From Psychrobacillus glaciei (GTDB lineage: Bacteria; Bacillota; Bacilli; Bacillales_A; Planococcaceae): DNA of 64,000 bases. The stretch is from the NCBI RefSeq assembly GCF_008973485.1, contig NZ_CP031223.1, positions 2,790,001 through 2,854,000 of the forward strand, in the 5' to 3' direction. The notes below the pieces were generated by a model that did no database searches, was not told the origin of the DNA, and saw only the letters and a list, made by a program, of their open reading frames with translations. Shown piece after piece: positions 1 through 8,129 of the stretch. The position numbers and the translations under genes were made by a program. How positions within the stretch are numbered: the first letter of the stretch is position 1; each line of letters begins with the position of its first letter.

Positions 1-222
1 CGTATCCTGAATAGTTCCATCGACTGTTAATACAGCTACCCGGTTGTCTATATCTCCTTCTTCTAATACAGTTTCATAAAAATCAGAATTAGATATAGAT
101 GCAAATTCATCCATTAAAGATGTCCAGTCCGTTGAAAATACAGTTGATAAAGTGTTTACAAAGATTGATATTACTAATAATATGGATGCTCCTAAAATGG
201 CAAACCAACGTTTCATATTCAT
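1..222 (-). CDS. sppA: Signal peptide peptidase SppA, N-terminal part (cut by window edge)
   Basis: Only the first 74 codons lie in the window. The protein begins MNMKRWFAILG, followed by a hydrophobic helix at about residues 7-28 that would be the membrane anchor. The last visible residues, RVAVLTVDGTIQDT, match the first beta strand of the ClpP-like serine protease core of SppA, which degrades cleaved signal peptides and membrane protein fragments at the cytoplasmic membrane. A strong ribosome site, AGGAGG at about 230-238, precedes ATG 222; ATG 216 is a second candidate. It is divergent from the NAD kinase gene, as sppA is next to ytdI in B. subtilis. The catalytic Ser/Lys dyad lies outside the window, so activity cannot be judged. 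Confidence 0.85.
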   Translation of the reverse strand, partial: MNMKRWFAILGASILLVISIFVNTLSTVFSTDWTSLMDEFASISNSDFYETVLEEGDIDNRVAVLTVDGTIQDT

Positions 223-358
223 ATTGGTGCTCCTCCTTTTGTTCTCCTCTTAACATACGAAAAGAATTCCTAAACGTTTCATAAAATGGTAAAATAAATA
301 TAGAAAAGCGCACGGCACTGTAGCTATCTCTCATTCTAATTTGAAAGGAGAATGCAAG

Positions 359-1159
359 ATGAACTCCCGAAATGCAATATATCTTTATACTAAGAATGAC
401 ATAGAATCCTTACAAAAAAAAGACGTTTTAGCGAAAGTCATAAACCAATATGGCTTTCAAGTTGTTGAAAACGATATCGAGGCTTCTATAATTGTGAGTA
501 TTGGTTCAGATGGTACTTTTTTGCAAGCGGTTCGTAAGACTGGATTCCGCGAAGATTGTCTATATGCCGGTATCTCAACAACAGGCACATTAGGTATGTA
601 TTGTGACTTTTTAATAGAAGATATGGAAGCAATGGCGGAAGCTGTGTTACAGAATGAAATGGAAGTTCGTAAATACCCTTTACTGGAATTATCGGTCAAT
701 CATCATCCTAAATTTTATTGCTTAAATGAGTTCACTATACGTTCTAATATCATCAAAACTTTTGTATTGGACATAATAATTGACCACAAACTTTTTGAGA
801 CGTTTAGAGGCGACGGAATAGTTATTTCGACTCCGACTGGAAGTTCTGCTTACAATAAGTCGCTTAACGGGGCAATAGTAGACCCACTACTTCCTTGTAT
901 TCAAGTAACAGAGATTGCTTCCATGAATAATAATGAATATAGAACACTTGGTTCTCCCTTCATTCTGAGTGGTAGTAGGTCGCTTGAACTTAAATTACAT
1001 AAAGACTGGAATGACTATCCGTCCATGAGCACCGACAACGAGGCTTTAAGTATACAACATGTGGAGACCGTGTCTATCGCATTAAGTAATCAAGTGGTGA
1101 AAACAGTGAAATTAAAAAATAATAGTTACTGGGAAAAGGTAAAACGATCCTTTTTATAA
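359..1159 (+). CDS. ppnKB: NAD kinase 2 (ATP-NAD kinase)
   Basis: The protein phosphorylates NAD to NADP in the cytosol. The 266-aa length equals the second Bacillus NAD kinase (YtdI). Visible signatures are the ATP-binding loop SIGSDGTFLQAV near residue 50, where the usual GGDGT reads GSDGT, the STPTGSSAYNKSLNGAIVDP segment near residue 160 that binds NAD, and the C-terminal GSRSLEL region. I chose ATG 359 because AAAGGAG at 344-350 sits eight bases upstream; an in-frame TTG at 341 overlaps that ribosome site. Transcribed alone, divergent from sppA, and ended by a hairpin shared with rarD. Most Bacilli have two NAD kinases; the other one is not here. Confidence 0.92.
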   Translation: MNSRNAIYLYTKNDIESLQKKDVLAKVINQYGFQVVENDIEASIIVSIGSDGTFLQAVRKTGFREDCLYAGISTTGTLGMYCDFLIEDMEAMAEAVLQNEMEVRKYPLLELSVNHHPKFYCLNEFTIRSNIIKTFVLDIIIDHKLFETFRGDGIVISTPTGSSAYNKSLNGAIVDPLLPCIQVTEIASMNNNEYRTLGSPFILSGSRSLELKLHKDWNDYPSMSTDNEALSIQHVETVSIALSNQVVKTVKLKNNSYWEKVKRSFL

Positions 1160-1160
1160 A

Positions 1161-1191
1161 AAACAGGTAGACATAGCGCTACCTGTTTTTT
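1161..1191. terminator. Bidirectional terminator between ppnKB and rarD
   Basis: A 10-bp stem (AAACAGGTAG / CTACCTGTTT) around an 8-base loop is followed by a T run on the plus strand and flanked by A residues on the other side, so it can stop both converging genes. It overlaps the rarD stop codon. Confidence 0.85.
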
Positions 1192-2075
1192 CTTACTTCT
1201 ACAATTTTAGAAATAGTAAATAAGATTAATGCTGCCCAAATAAATGAAAATGAGATAAATTCAATTTTGCTAAACTTTTCATGATAAACAAAGATGCCAA
1301 CTAGGAGCATAATAGTTGGAGCAAAATATTGAATAAAGCCAGACATATAAAGTGGCATTGTTTTCGTTCCTTTTGCAAACATCACAAGTGGTACCGCGGT
1401 TGCTACACCAGTTAAGGCTAGTAAAATCATGGTACTAGCATTTGATTGAAAGAAAACCGCTTGATCCGTCACTAATAAATATCCAAAATAAATAAGTGCT
1501 ACTGGAAAAACAAACATTGTTTCTATTGTTAAGCCTCTTAATGGATCAATTGTTAAACTTTTTTTAATAAAGCCATAAAAAGCAAATGTCAAAGCTAGTG
1601 TAACAGCAATCCATGGAATTTCTCCATATGAAACTGTTAAGATAGTAACCCCAGCTGCTGCAATTGCTACAGAAAGTTGTTGAGCCCTTGATAGTTTTTC
1701 TTTTAAAAAGATAATGCCTAAAAGTACAGATATTAATGGGTTTATGTAATATCCTAAACTCGATTGTACTATATACCCTGCATTTACTGCATATATGTAA
1801 GTAAACCAATTTCCAGTTACTAAGTACGAAGCAAGTACGAGACTCCAAAAAGCCTTTTTATTCTTCCAAAGCTCCTTTAAATCACTTATCAACGTCTTAA
1901 AATTTTTGCTTAAGATAACTACGAAAAATGTAAAAATAAATGACCAAATCACTCGACTCGCAAGTATTTCATCACTTGAAACATTAACTAGTAGCTTCCA
2001 ATAAATCGGCATGAATCCCCAAAATATATATGCAATTGCTACGATAAGTATTCCTTGTTTTTCTTCTGCTTGCAA
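1179..2075 (-). CDS. rarD: RarD-type EamA family transporter
   Basis: A polytopic membrane protein of 298 aa with about ten hydrophobic helices, typical of the two-EamA-repeat drug/metabolite transporter superfamily. The early sequence GILIVAIAYIFWGFMPIYWK is the signature of the RarD subfamily. The substrate is not known; RarD in Pseudomonas was linked to chloramphenicol resistance, but this does not transfer safely. The longest frame begins at ATG 2108 without a ribosome site; TTG 2075 (LQAEEKQG) has GGGGTG five bases upstream and gives the normal family length, so I prefer it. Monocistronic and convergent with ppnKB. Confidence 0.85.
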   Translation of the reverse strand: MQAEEKQGILIVAIAYIFWGFMPIYWKLLVNVSSDEILASRVIWSFIFTFFVVILSKNFKTLISDLKELWKNKKAFWSLVLASYLVTGNWFTYIYAVNAGYIVQSSLGYYINPLISVLLGIIFLKEKLSRAQQLSVAIAAAGVTILTVSYGEIPWIAVTLALTFAFYGFIKKSLTIDPLRGLTIETMFVFPVALIYFGYLLVTDQAVFFQSNASTMILLALTGVATAVPLVMFAKGTKTMPLYMSGFIQYFAPTIMLLVGIFVYHEKFSKIEFISFSFIWAALILFTISKIVEVRKNR

Positions 2076-2246
2076 AACTTCACCCCATTTTTCAAACCCA
2101 AAATACATGCATTATTATATTACTTTATCACACTAAAGTAAACAAATAAATTCCTTTATATGGACAAATAATCCAGTAGATTAGAAATGAAGGTGGACTA
2201 GATATTAAAAATCAAATTAATTTTAAAATTTACCATAAGAACAACA

Positions 2247-2277
2247 AAACACGAAGAACCACATGTTCTCCGTGTTT
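2247..2277 (-). terminator. Terminator of mbcS
   Basis: A 13-bp, nearly perfect stem (AAACACGGAGAAC / GTTCTTCGTGTTT) directly follows the acyl-CoA ligase stop codon on the minus strand and continues into TTTTGTTG. Confidence 0.85.
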
Positions 2278-2285
2278 TTTCCAAT

Positions 2286-3863
2286 CTATTTTTTCATCTC
2301 TTCTCGTTTTCTAAGATCAATACGTCTGATTTTACCTGAAGTTGTTTTTGGCAACTCTTCGATAAACTCAATCTCACGCGGATATTTGTATGGGGCAGTC
2401 ATGGATTTAACATGCTCTTGAAGTTCCTTTACTAACTCCTCTGCCCCCTGTTTTAAGGGCTCACGTAAAACAACAAATGCTTTTACAATTGTTCCGCGTA
2501 GTTCGTGTGGGCTTCCAACTACTGCACATTCTTGTACAGCTGGATGTTTTGTAAGTGCATCTTCCACTTCAAATGGTCCAATCGTATAACCGGAACTTAT
2601 AATAATGTCGTCTCCTCTACCTTCAAACCAGAAGTATCCTTCTTCATCTTTTTTAGCTTGATCACCAGTAATATAGTAATCTCCTCTAAATTGCATAGAA
2701 GTTCTTTCTGGGTCCTTCAAGTATTCTTTAAATAGAGCAGGAGTTTCTACATGTACTGCAATATCTCCAACTTCACCAGGAGCGCAAACTTCTCCATATT
2801 CATTTATTATTTCTACTGTATTTCCAGGTGTCGGTTTCCCCATAGAGCCTATTCTACTTTCCATTCCTTTCATCGTTCCAATAAGTAATGTATTTTCCGT
2901 TTGACCATAGCCATCTCTAACTTCCAAGCTAAAAAGTCTATCAAATGTTTCAATAACCTCTCTGTTTAATGGTTCTCCAGCTGATACAGCACTATGTAAA
3001 GAGGAAAGATCAAAGTTCGATAATCCTTCTGTTTTAGCCATTATTCGATATTCAGTTGGAGTGCAACAAAGGACATTTACTTTTTTCTCTTGAATCTTAT
3101 TTAAATATATTTTGGGTTCAAATTTCCCATTATACACATAACCAATCGCACCACTCCCTAACGTTGCAAGGAAAGGACTCCATATCCATTTTTGCCATCC
3201 AGGACTTGCAGTTGCCCAAACGATATCTCCTTCTTGAATACCAAGCCAATTAGGACCAGACGTTCGTAAATGTGCGAAAGCCCAACCATGTGTATGTACG
3301 ACACCTTTTGGGTTTCCTGTTGTACCACTTGTATACGATAGAAAAGCCATATCGTCTTTTAATGTATCTACTGCTTGAAACTGGTCAGATTCATGTGTCA
3401 TTTCATTCGTAAGAGATGTCCATCTTCCTTGGCCTTCACCAATTACTAGTAGTAATTTCTCGTCAAGATGCTGCACTTTATCGAATTGATCTAGAAATGG
3501 TTCATATGCAATAATAGCTTTTGCTTCACTATGTATAAGACGATATTCAATATCTTTCGCCCGAAGCATTTCAGAACTCGGTATTACTACTAAACCTGCT
3601 TTCAATGCAGCAATATATACTTCATATGCCTCTATTAAGCGAGGAACCATGATTAAAATGACATCCCCCTTTTGAAGACCTTTTTTTGTAAATAAGTTTG
3701 CCACTTTATTTGCTCTTTGTATTAATTGTTTATATGTACATGACTTATTTTCACCTTTATCCGATTCCCAAATAAGTGCTATCTTTTCTTCATCTGCGCT
3801 ATATTTTTCAAATTCGCTAACTAAATTGTAATTGTTTGGTGCTATCAAATTTTGTTTATTCAT
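2286..3863 (-). CDS. mbcS: Acyl-CoA ligase, MbcS/YtcI type
   Basis: An AMP-forming acyl-CoA synthetase (525 aa) that activates a carboxylic acid through an acyl-adenylate. Core motifs are in order: SYTSGTTGNPKGVVHTHG near residue 180 (phosphate loop), YGQTEN (adenine/acyl pocket), YYITGDQAKKDEEGYFWFEG with the hinge aspartate, and PKTTSGKIRR at the C terminus with the catalytic lysine near 511. The position beside sspA and thiI matches B. subtilis ytcI, characterised as a 2-methylbutyryl/branched short-chain acyl-CoA synthetase, so precursors of branched membrane lipids are the likely substrates; this is inference from homology and synteny. A GAGGAGG site precedes ATG 3863. Another ligase of the superfamily, acsA, is at 23.7-25.4 kb. 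Confidence 0.88.
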   Translation of the reverse strand: MNKQNLIAPNNYNLVSEFEKYSADEEKIALIWESDKGENKSCTYKQLIQRANKVANLFTKKGLQKGDVILIMVPRLIEAYEVYIAALKAGLVVIPSSEMLRAKDIEYRLIHSEAKAIIAYEPFLDQFDKVQHLDEKLLLVIGEGQGRWTSLTNEMTHESDQFQAVDTLKDDMAFLSYTSGTTGNPKGVVHTHGWAFAHLRTSGPNWLGIQEGDIVWATASPGWQKWIWSPFLATLGSGAIGYVYNGKFEPKIYLNKIQEKKVNVLCCTPTEYRIMAKTEGLSNFDLSSLHSAVSAGEPLNREVIETFDRLFSLEVRDGYGQTENTLLIGTMKGMESRIGSMGKPTPGNTVEIINEYGEVCAPGEVGDIAVHVETPALFKEYLKDPERTSMQFRGDYYITGDQAKKDEEGYFWFEGRGDDIIISSGYTIGPFEVEDALTKHPAVQECAVVGSPHELRGTIVKAFVVLREPLKQGAEELVKELQEHVKSMTAPYKYPREIEFIEELPKTTSGKIRRIDLRKREEMKK

Positions 3864-4344
3864 CTGATTTCCTCCTCGTTCTTACGTTTTAATTATAAAG
3901 TAAATAGTCAGATTTTTAAATAAAAAGTTAATCTTCTGATTTGTTTCGAAAAATCAAGTTTCCTTTAAGTGCATCTAATCATTTACCAATTCCCAAATAC
4001 TCTGGACTAAAGCATGACTACGACTTTAACGGAGTATCAACAAATAAGTTAAAAATTCTTATTCAACTAAACCGAAATTATTTTAAGTGAAATTTTTCAC
4101 AATTTCTAAATTTATTTTAACCTAAAAGTTCAATTTTCCCTCAATAAATAAGTCTAGTATAGTAAAACTTACAATTTGGACCACGTCTGTTTATTATCCA
4201 TTTTGTTACATAAAATACATGTAAGTAAAGGGAAAAAACTTATAATAATTTGTTTGTTTTCAGTTCGATATGGATGAAGGGTACAATTTTGGTGACTTCG
4301 ATGCTTTTTTACGCGCAGTATTTATATAGTGCGCACTAAAGAGG

Positions 4345-4492
4345 CTCTATTATGTGACCGCTAGGATTTTCGCTACAGGGCGGACGCTTTCCGCCGGGTG
4401 AGCGATGAGCCATCGCCGACGCTACGCGTTCGCCTGCGATTGCTCATCTGTCTCACTCATCCGGCTGGAGTCGCCGCCATTTCGCTACAATC
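4345..4492 (-). repeat. Family A GC-rich palindromic repeat (unit A1)
   Basis: About 148 bp, far richer in GC than the flanks and internally palindromic (TGAGCCATCGCC with a matching GCGATTGCTCA arm). In reverse orientation it closely matches 51750-51893, including the GCGGACGCTTTCCGC arm and the outer CGCTACAATCC end. Shared with A2-A9 in this window. It has the look of the high-copy intergenic repeats known in Bacillaceae genomes; I could not search for it. Confidence 0.8.
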
Positions 4493-4633
4493 CAATCTTA
4501 TGAAGTATTTTCTAATATAAAATCGAATAATTGGATGAACGAGACAAACCACGTAGAGATCGCGGCCACTTTCACATAATAAAGCTTTAACATGGGATGA
4601 GATGGTACTGATTAAGTGTGCGCTATCCTTGTA

Positions 4634-4745
4634 TTGCGCAAATCCGTCCAAATGTTGCGCGTATCGCGTTCTATATTGAGCATATACCTTGTAATGTTGC
4701 GCACAACGTATTCTATATTGCGGATAAAGGATAAATATTGCACAT
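4634..4745 (+). repeat. 21-nt periodic TTGCG array (copy 1)
   Basis: The core TTGCGC/TTGAGC/TTGCGG recurs at 4634, 4655, 4676, 4697, 4718 and 4738: five steps of 21, 21, 21, 21 and 20 bases. The bases between cores are less conserved. The same period occurs in composite copy 2 at 51552-51643. Confidence 0.75.
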
Positions 4746-5085
4746 GATTGATTGGAGCGCAAGGCGACGACTCCAGCGGGATTTAGCGGGAGGCCACTGA
4801 AAAAGTCCAATTTTCCCGAAAATGAAAATTTCATAAAAACTCATTCCCAAAAAAGTACTATTCTTAGCTACTAAAGTGGGGGTAACTCTACTTATTCTCA
4901 AGGTTTATACCTATGAAAGTTGGGGTAAGAATTTTCAAGATTTTTAAATTCAAATTTTTAGTCACTTTTTCAGTGGCCTCATTTAGCGGGACAGGTGAGA
5001 CCCCGCAGTGGAGCGACTAGCGACCGAGGAGGCTCACCGCCCGACCCGCAGAAAGCGTCCGACTGAAGCGGAAATCATTGCGGTT
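4745..5085 (+). repeat. Family A repeat (unit A2), interrupted by a small element
   Basis: The unit reads in from GATTGGAGCGCAAGGCGACG and ends at GCGTCCGACTGAAGCGGAAA. Removing 4790-4980 and one copy of the flanking 9-bp duplication restores a continuous family A sequence of about 140 bp. Its middle (CGAGGAGGCTCACCG) belongs to a different subtype than A1 and is closest to A6 at 51.2 kb. Confidence 0.8.
4790..4980. mobile_element. 191-bp MITE-like insertion with TIRs and target duplication
   Basis: The ends are a perfect 17-bp terminal inverted repeat (GAGGCCACTGAAAAAGT at 4790-4806 and its complement at 4964-4980). It is flanked by the 9-bp direct repeat ATTTAGCGG at 4781-4789 and 4981-4989, the footprint of a transposition event. 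The interior is AT-rich and non-coding, so the element must have been moved by a transposase encoded elsewhere. The parent insertion sequence family is not determined. Confidence 0.88.
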
Positions 5086-5371
5086 ACCTTATAGCGCTTC
5101 TAATACGTTCTTTATTAACAATGCGTTCTTTGTCCACTTTAATATGAGCAGGGTTTGTTTGTATAGATGCTGCATAGATAAAAGTTAAACGGTAATTTAC
5201 TGGTCATTTTTGGCTATTCAACTGACCTGAATTTGGACGGAAATTATTGGGACGCTTATTTGTAGATTCATTTCACAAGCCACTTTTTTAGTGCCTTTCA
5301 ATTTTTATAAATAACTGTAAATTCCAGATTCCTAGCACGCCAAATTTATATGCTTTTTTTTAAATAAAAAA

Positions 5372-5393
5372 ATCGGCAGCCTAAGCTGCCGAT
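5372..5393 (-). terminator. Terminator of sspA
   Basis: Perfect 9-bp stem ATCGGCAGC / GCTGCCGAT with a 4-base loop, followed on the minus strand by a run of seven T. Confidence 0.92.
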
Positions 5394-5405
5394 CTTTTTA
5401 TTTTC

Positions 5406-5609
5406 TTATTTGCTATACCCATTCATTTGGGATTGAGCCTGTTGCACTAATCGCTTTGTAATTTCTCCGCCTACGGATCCGTTGGCACGCGATGATGCAT
5501 CAGGTCCAAGTTGTACTCCAAACTCTTGAGCAATTTCATATTTCATTTGGTCAATCGCTTGTTTTACTCCTGGTACTAGAAGTTGATTTGATGAGTTATT
5601 GTTTGTCAT
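5406..5609 (-). CDS. sspA: Small acid-soluble spore protein, alpha/beta type
   Basis: A 67-aa protein that coats and protects DNA in dormant spores. It carries both family signatures: [23 protein letters not shown], which includes the Glu-Phe-Gly site cut by the GPR germination protease, and the C-terminal [14 protein letters not shown] helix. ATG 5609 is preceded by AAGGAGGTGAG; the GTG at 5618 lies inside that ribosome site and is not the start. It stands alone between mbcS and thiI as in B. subtilis, and a sigma-G-like promoter lies directly upstream, consistent with forespore expression. Confidence 0.95.
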   Translation of the reverse strand: MTNNNSSNQLLVPGVKQAIDQMKYEIAQEFGVQLGPDASSRANGSVGGEITKRLVQQAQSQMNGYSK

Positions 5610-5631
5610 GTCTCTCACCTCCTTGTGAAAT

Positions 5632-5661
5632 TAGAATGGTCGTTTTCACGAAAATCATACA
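5632..5661 (-). promoter_or_regulatory. Putative sigma-G promoter of sspA
   Basis: On the minus strand, TGTATG, a 17-base spacer and CATTCTA precede the gene. This fits the forespore sigma-G pattern (TGaATA, 17-18, CATnnTA) and lies about 22 bases upstream of the start codon. Pattern match only. Confidence 0.6.
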
Positions 5662-5690
5662 TAAGGAGGCAAGGTATATTTTGCTATTTT

Positions 5691-6893
5691 TTAAAGTAAA
5701 TTTTCAAAATCGTTTTTCTTACTATTTGGAAACGACAAAACTTCTCTCTTTTCCACAGCTTCTTTTATTAGTTCATCAAAATCCTTAAAGCTTTCATAGT
5801 ACTCCACTTTTTCAAGTTTCGGTTTTGTTTTAGGACAAGATGAAGTAAATATCGTACAACAATCTTCATATGGTAAAATGGACGTTTCATATGTTCCAAT
5901 TTTTTGGGCAATATCAATAATGTCAAGTTTATCTGATGAAATTAATGGTCTGAAAATAGGTGTAGTTGTTACTGCATTAATGGCTGTTAAACTTTCTAAC
6001 GTTTGACTAGCAACTTGTCCTAAACTTTCCCCAGTAACTATTCCTAACGCACCGATCTCTTCTCTTACTAAGTCTGCTATTTTCATCATCATTCTTCTTG
6101 TTGTCGTCATCGATACATTGTCTGGTATTTGAGCTTGAATACTCTGTTGAATATCTGTAAAAGGAATGACATGCAATCTCACCGATGCTCCAAAGTGACT
6201 TAGCTGATTAGCTAAGTCCATCACTTTTTCTTTTGAGCGTTCACTTGTAAAAGGTGGACTATGGAAATGAATTGCATCTAAACGTACCCCTCGTTTTAAT
6301 AACATATAACCAGCAACCGGACTATCGATTCCTCCTGAAAGCATTAACAAAGAACGGCCATTGGAACCAAGCGGCATTCCACCTGCTCCCGGAATAACTT
6401 CTGCCATCATATAGACAGCATCTGATAAAACCTCTATCCGTAAGTCAATATCTGCGTCTTTCATTTGTACCTTTAAGCTTGGAAAATTACTTAGCACATG
6501 ACTTGCGACAGTTCGCTGTAATTCATACGTATCCAACGGAAATCTTTTATCTGTTCTTTTCACAGTGACTCTAAAAGTTTTATCTTGGTGTTCTAAACTT
6601 TTCATTATTTTCAAAGCAGTTTCTAGTATATCATCCATTTCCTGTGTGCTTGATGCAACTGGACTAAAGGATTGTATACCAAATATTTTCGGTAATCTTT
6701 CAATAAGCTGTTGTATTTCAGCGTCATCCTTTGAAGTTAAAAACATTCGATCTCTCTCTGCAGTCATTTTAAAGTTCGGCAAATCAATAAAAGAAAATTT
6801 TATATTGTTTCGAAGTTGCGTAATAAACGTCTTCCTATTTTTCCCTTTTGTTGATAACTCACCGTATCTAACTAATATTTTTTCCCATTTCAT
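5691..6893 (-). CDS. thiI: tRNA 4-thiouridine synthase ThiI
   Basis: This enzyme adenylates uridine 8 of tRNA and inserts sulfur; in many bacteria it also sulfurates the ThiS carrier for thiamine synthesis. The 400-aa protein has an N-terminal ferredoxin-like/THUMP region (about 1-165) and a PP-loop ATPase with SGGIDS at 186-191. There is no C-terminal rhodanese domain, which is normal for Bacillus ThiI; the motif CCTIFTSSCPK near residue 345 carries the remaining cysteines. Its start lies 5 bases after the stop of the cysteine desulfurase gene, with AAAGGAG upstream, so both are made from one message and the desulfurase is the likely persulfide donor. Confidence 0.95.
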   Translation of the reverse strand: MKWEKILVRYGELSTKGKNRKTFITQLRNNIKFSFIDLPNFKMTAERDRMFLTSKDDAEIQQLIERLPKIFGIQSFSPVASSTQEMDDILETALKIMKSLEHQDKTFRVTVKRTDKRFPLDTYELQRTVASHVLSNFPSLKVQMKDADIDLRIEVLSDAVYMMAEVIPGAGGMPLGSNGRSLLMLSGGIDSPVAGYMLLKRGVRLDAIHFHSPPFTSERSKEKVMDLANQLSHFGASVRLHVIPFTDIQQSIQAQIPDNVSMTTTRRMMMKIADLVREEIGALGIVTGESLGQVASQTLESLTAINAVTTTPIFRPLISSDKLDIIDIAQKIGTYETSILPYEDCCTIFTSSCPKTKPKLEKVEYYESFKDFDELIKEAVEKREVLSFPNSKKNDFENLL

Positions 6894-6898
6894 CTTTT

Positions 6899-8032
6899 TT
6901 AGTCTCCTTTAATTACGTTCATCACTTTAGTAAATATCTTTTTAAATTGCTGTACTTCTTCCTCCGAATTCAGATGAGAAAAACTAAGTCGGATGACTCC
7001 TTTAATATAATCATCTTCTAAATGCATAGCTTTTAACACATGACTTGTTTTTGTTTGTTTGGAAGAACATGCACTACTCGTGGAGACAATCACATCTTCT
7101 TTTTGAAGTCCATTTATAAATACTTCTCCTTTCACTCCACGAACCGAAAAAGAGACAATATGTGGTGCTCTTATTTCCGGGGAAATGATTTTGATAGAAG
7201 AAAAAGTTTGTAAAAATGTCACGATATCGTCTGTCATGCTTTTCATAATCATACTATTTTTTTCCAGATTAGAATTTGCTAGTCGAATTGTCTTTGCAGT
7301 ACATACAGCTAATGGTACGGATGTTGTTCCACTTCTAACACCAAATTCTTGCCCTCCACCATAAAGGATAGGTGTGATCTCCGTAGAACCTTTTAAAACA
7401 AGTACTCCAGATCCTTTCAGGCCATGAATTTTATGTGATGAAATAGTTATTGCATCTACCTGTTGCTCCTCAAAGTTAACGACCAATTTCCCAAAGCTTT
7501 GCACAGCATCCATGTGAAAAACTGCTCTGCTTTTTGACTTTATCAAAGTAGCAATTTCATTAATTGGCTGGATGGCACCAGTTTCATTATTAACATGCAT
7601 GACACTTACTAAAACTGTATCGGGACGAAGAAGTGACTGGATAGAATCTAATGAGATAAACCCTTCTTTATTGACAGGGATAAATTCTACATTAAATCCT
7701 TGCAGTTGAAGCTCTTTCGCAGATTCTAGGACAGAAGGATGTTCAATTGCAGAAATAAGTACATGATTTCCACGATGCTTATATTTATTAGCTAATCCAA
7801 ATATAGCTAAATTATTCGATTCTGTCCCCCCGGAAGTGAAATACACTTTTTCTTTAGCTGTTTTAATCACATCAGCAACTTGTGTTCTTGCCGTTTGTAA
7901 TAATTCGTTTGTTTGATGACCGAACTCATGGATAGACGCAGGATTTGCCCAATATTTTTCATTCACCAATACAAATGTATCGATTATATCTTTATGAGCT
8001 TTCGTTGTCGCACTATTATCAAAATAAATCAT
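6899..8032 (-). CDS. nifZ: Cysteine desulfurase, ThiI partner (NifS/NifZ type)
   Basis: A PLP enzyme (377 aa) that removes sulfur from cysteine and holds it as a persulfide. The PLP lysine is K201 in SSHKIHGLKGSG; the loop STSSACSSK holds the catalytic C322. It starts at ATG 8032 behind AAAAGGAGTG. Directly upstream of thiI in one operon, as in B. subtilis where the desulfurase NifZ feeds ThiI specifically. It is shorter than IscS/SufS-type housekeeping enzymes and is therefore assigned to tRNA thiolation and possibly thiamine rather than general Fe-S assembly. Confidence 0.9.
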   Translation of the reverse strand: MIYFDNSATTKAHKDIIDTFVLVNEKYWANPASIHEFGHQTNELLQTARTQVADVIKTAKEKVYFTSGGTESNNLAIFGLANKYKHRGNHVLISAIEHPSVLESAKELQLQGFNVEFIPVNKEGFISLDSIQSLLRPDTVLVSVMHVNNETGAIQPINEIATLIKSKSRAVFHMDAVQSFGKLVVNFEEQQVDAITISSHKIHGLKGSGVLVLKGSTEITPILYGGGQEFGVRSGTTSVPLAVCTAKTIRLANSNLEKNSMIMKSMTDDIVTFLQTFSSIKIISPEIRAPHIVSFSVRGVKGEVFINGLQKEDVIVSTSSACSSKQTKTSHVLKAMHLEDDYIKGVIRLSFSHLNSEEEVQQFKKIFTKVMNVIKGD

Positions 8033-8058
8033 GTTTCATTCACTCCTTTTCGGAAAAA

Positions 8059-8088
8059 AACCACCTTCACAATTATAGTGAGGTGGTT
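8059..8088 (-). terminator. Terminator after ezrA, before nifZ
   Basis: Stem AACCACCTcAC / GTgAAGGTGGTT on the minus strand with a 6-base loop, followed by TTTTTCC. It separates the ezrA transcript from the nifZ-thiI operon. Confidence 0.8.
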
Positions 8089-8129
8089 CAGACTTGTATA
8101 CACAATCTAAATACTAAAATAGATATTTT

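Larger units (their letters stand above)
4183..5320. repeat. Composite non-coding repeat, copy 1
   Basis: This gap between mbcS and sspA holds no credible gene. It aligns base by base in long stretches with 50953-52048: for example the shared opening (TTTATTA, then AAAATACATGTAAG versus AAAATACTTGTAAG) and the shared tail (CGGTAATTTACTGGTCATTT at about 5191 and 51980). The layout is AT-rich head, family A unit in reverse (4345-4492), spacer with a 21-nt periodic array (4634-4745), family A unit forward (4745-5085, interrupted by a small transposable element), and AT-rich tail. The two A units face each other, so the whole can form a very large imperfect hairpin. 3864-4182 is AT-rich; 3945-4035 weakly resembles the head of family B, and I see nothing else there. 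Confidence 0.8.

Noticed and set aside
3945-4035. Possible additional family B copy
   Set aside because: Only the head phrases (TCCTTTAAGTGCATCT, CTCTGGACTAAAGCAT) match; arms and hairpins are absent, so it is at most a relic.
4634-4745. Plasmid-type replication origin from the 21-nt array
   Set aside because: No replication initiator gene or other origin parts occur here and the surroundings are ordinary chromosomal genes; recorded as an unexplained array.
4457-4901. Open frames inside composite copy 1
   Set aside because: They run across family A, the 21-nt array and the MITE, and are not kept in copies 2 or 3.
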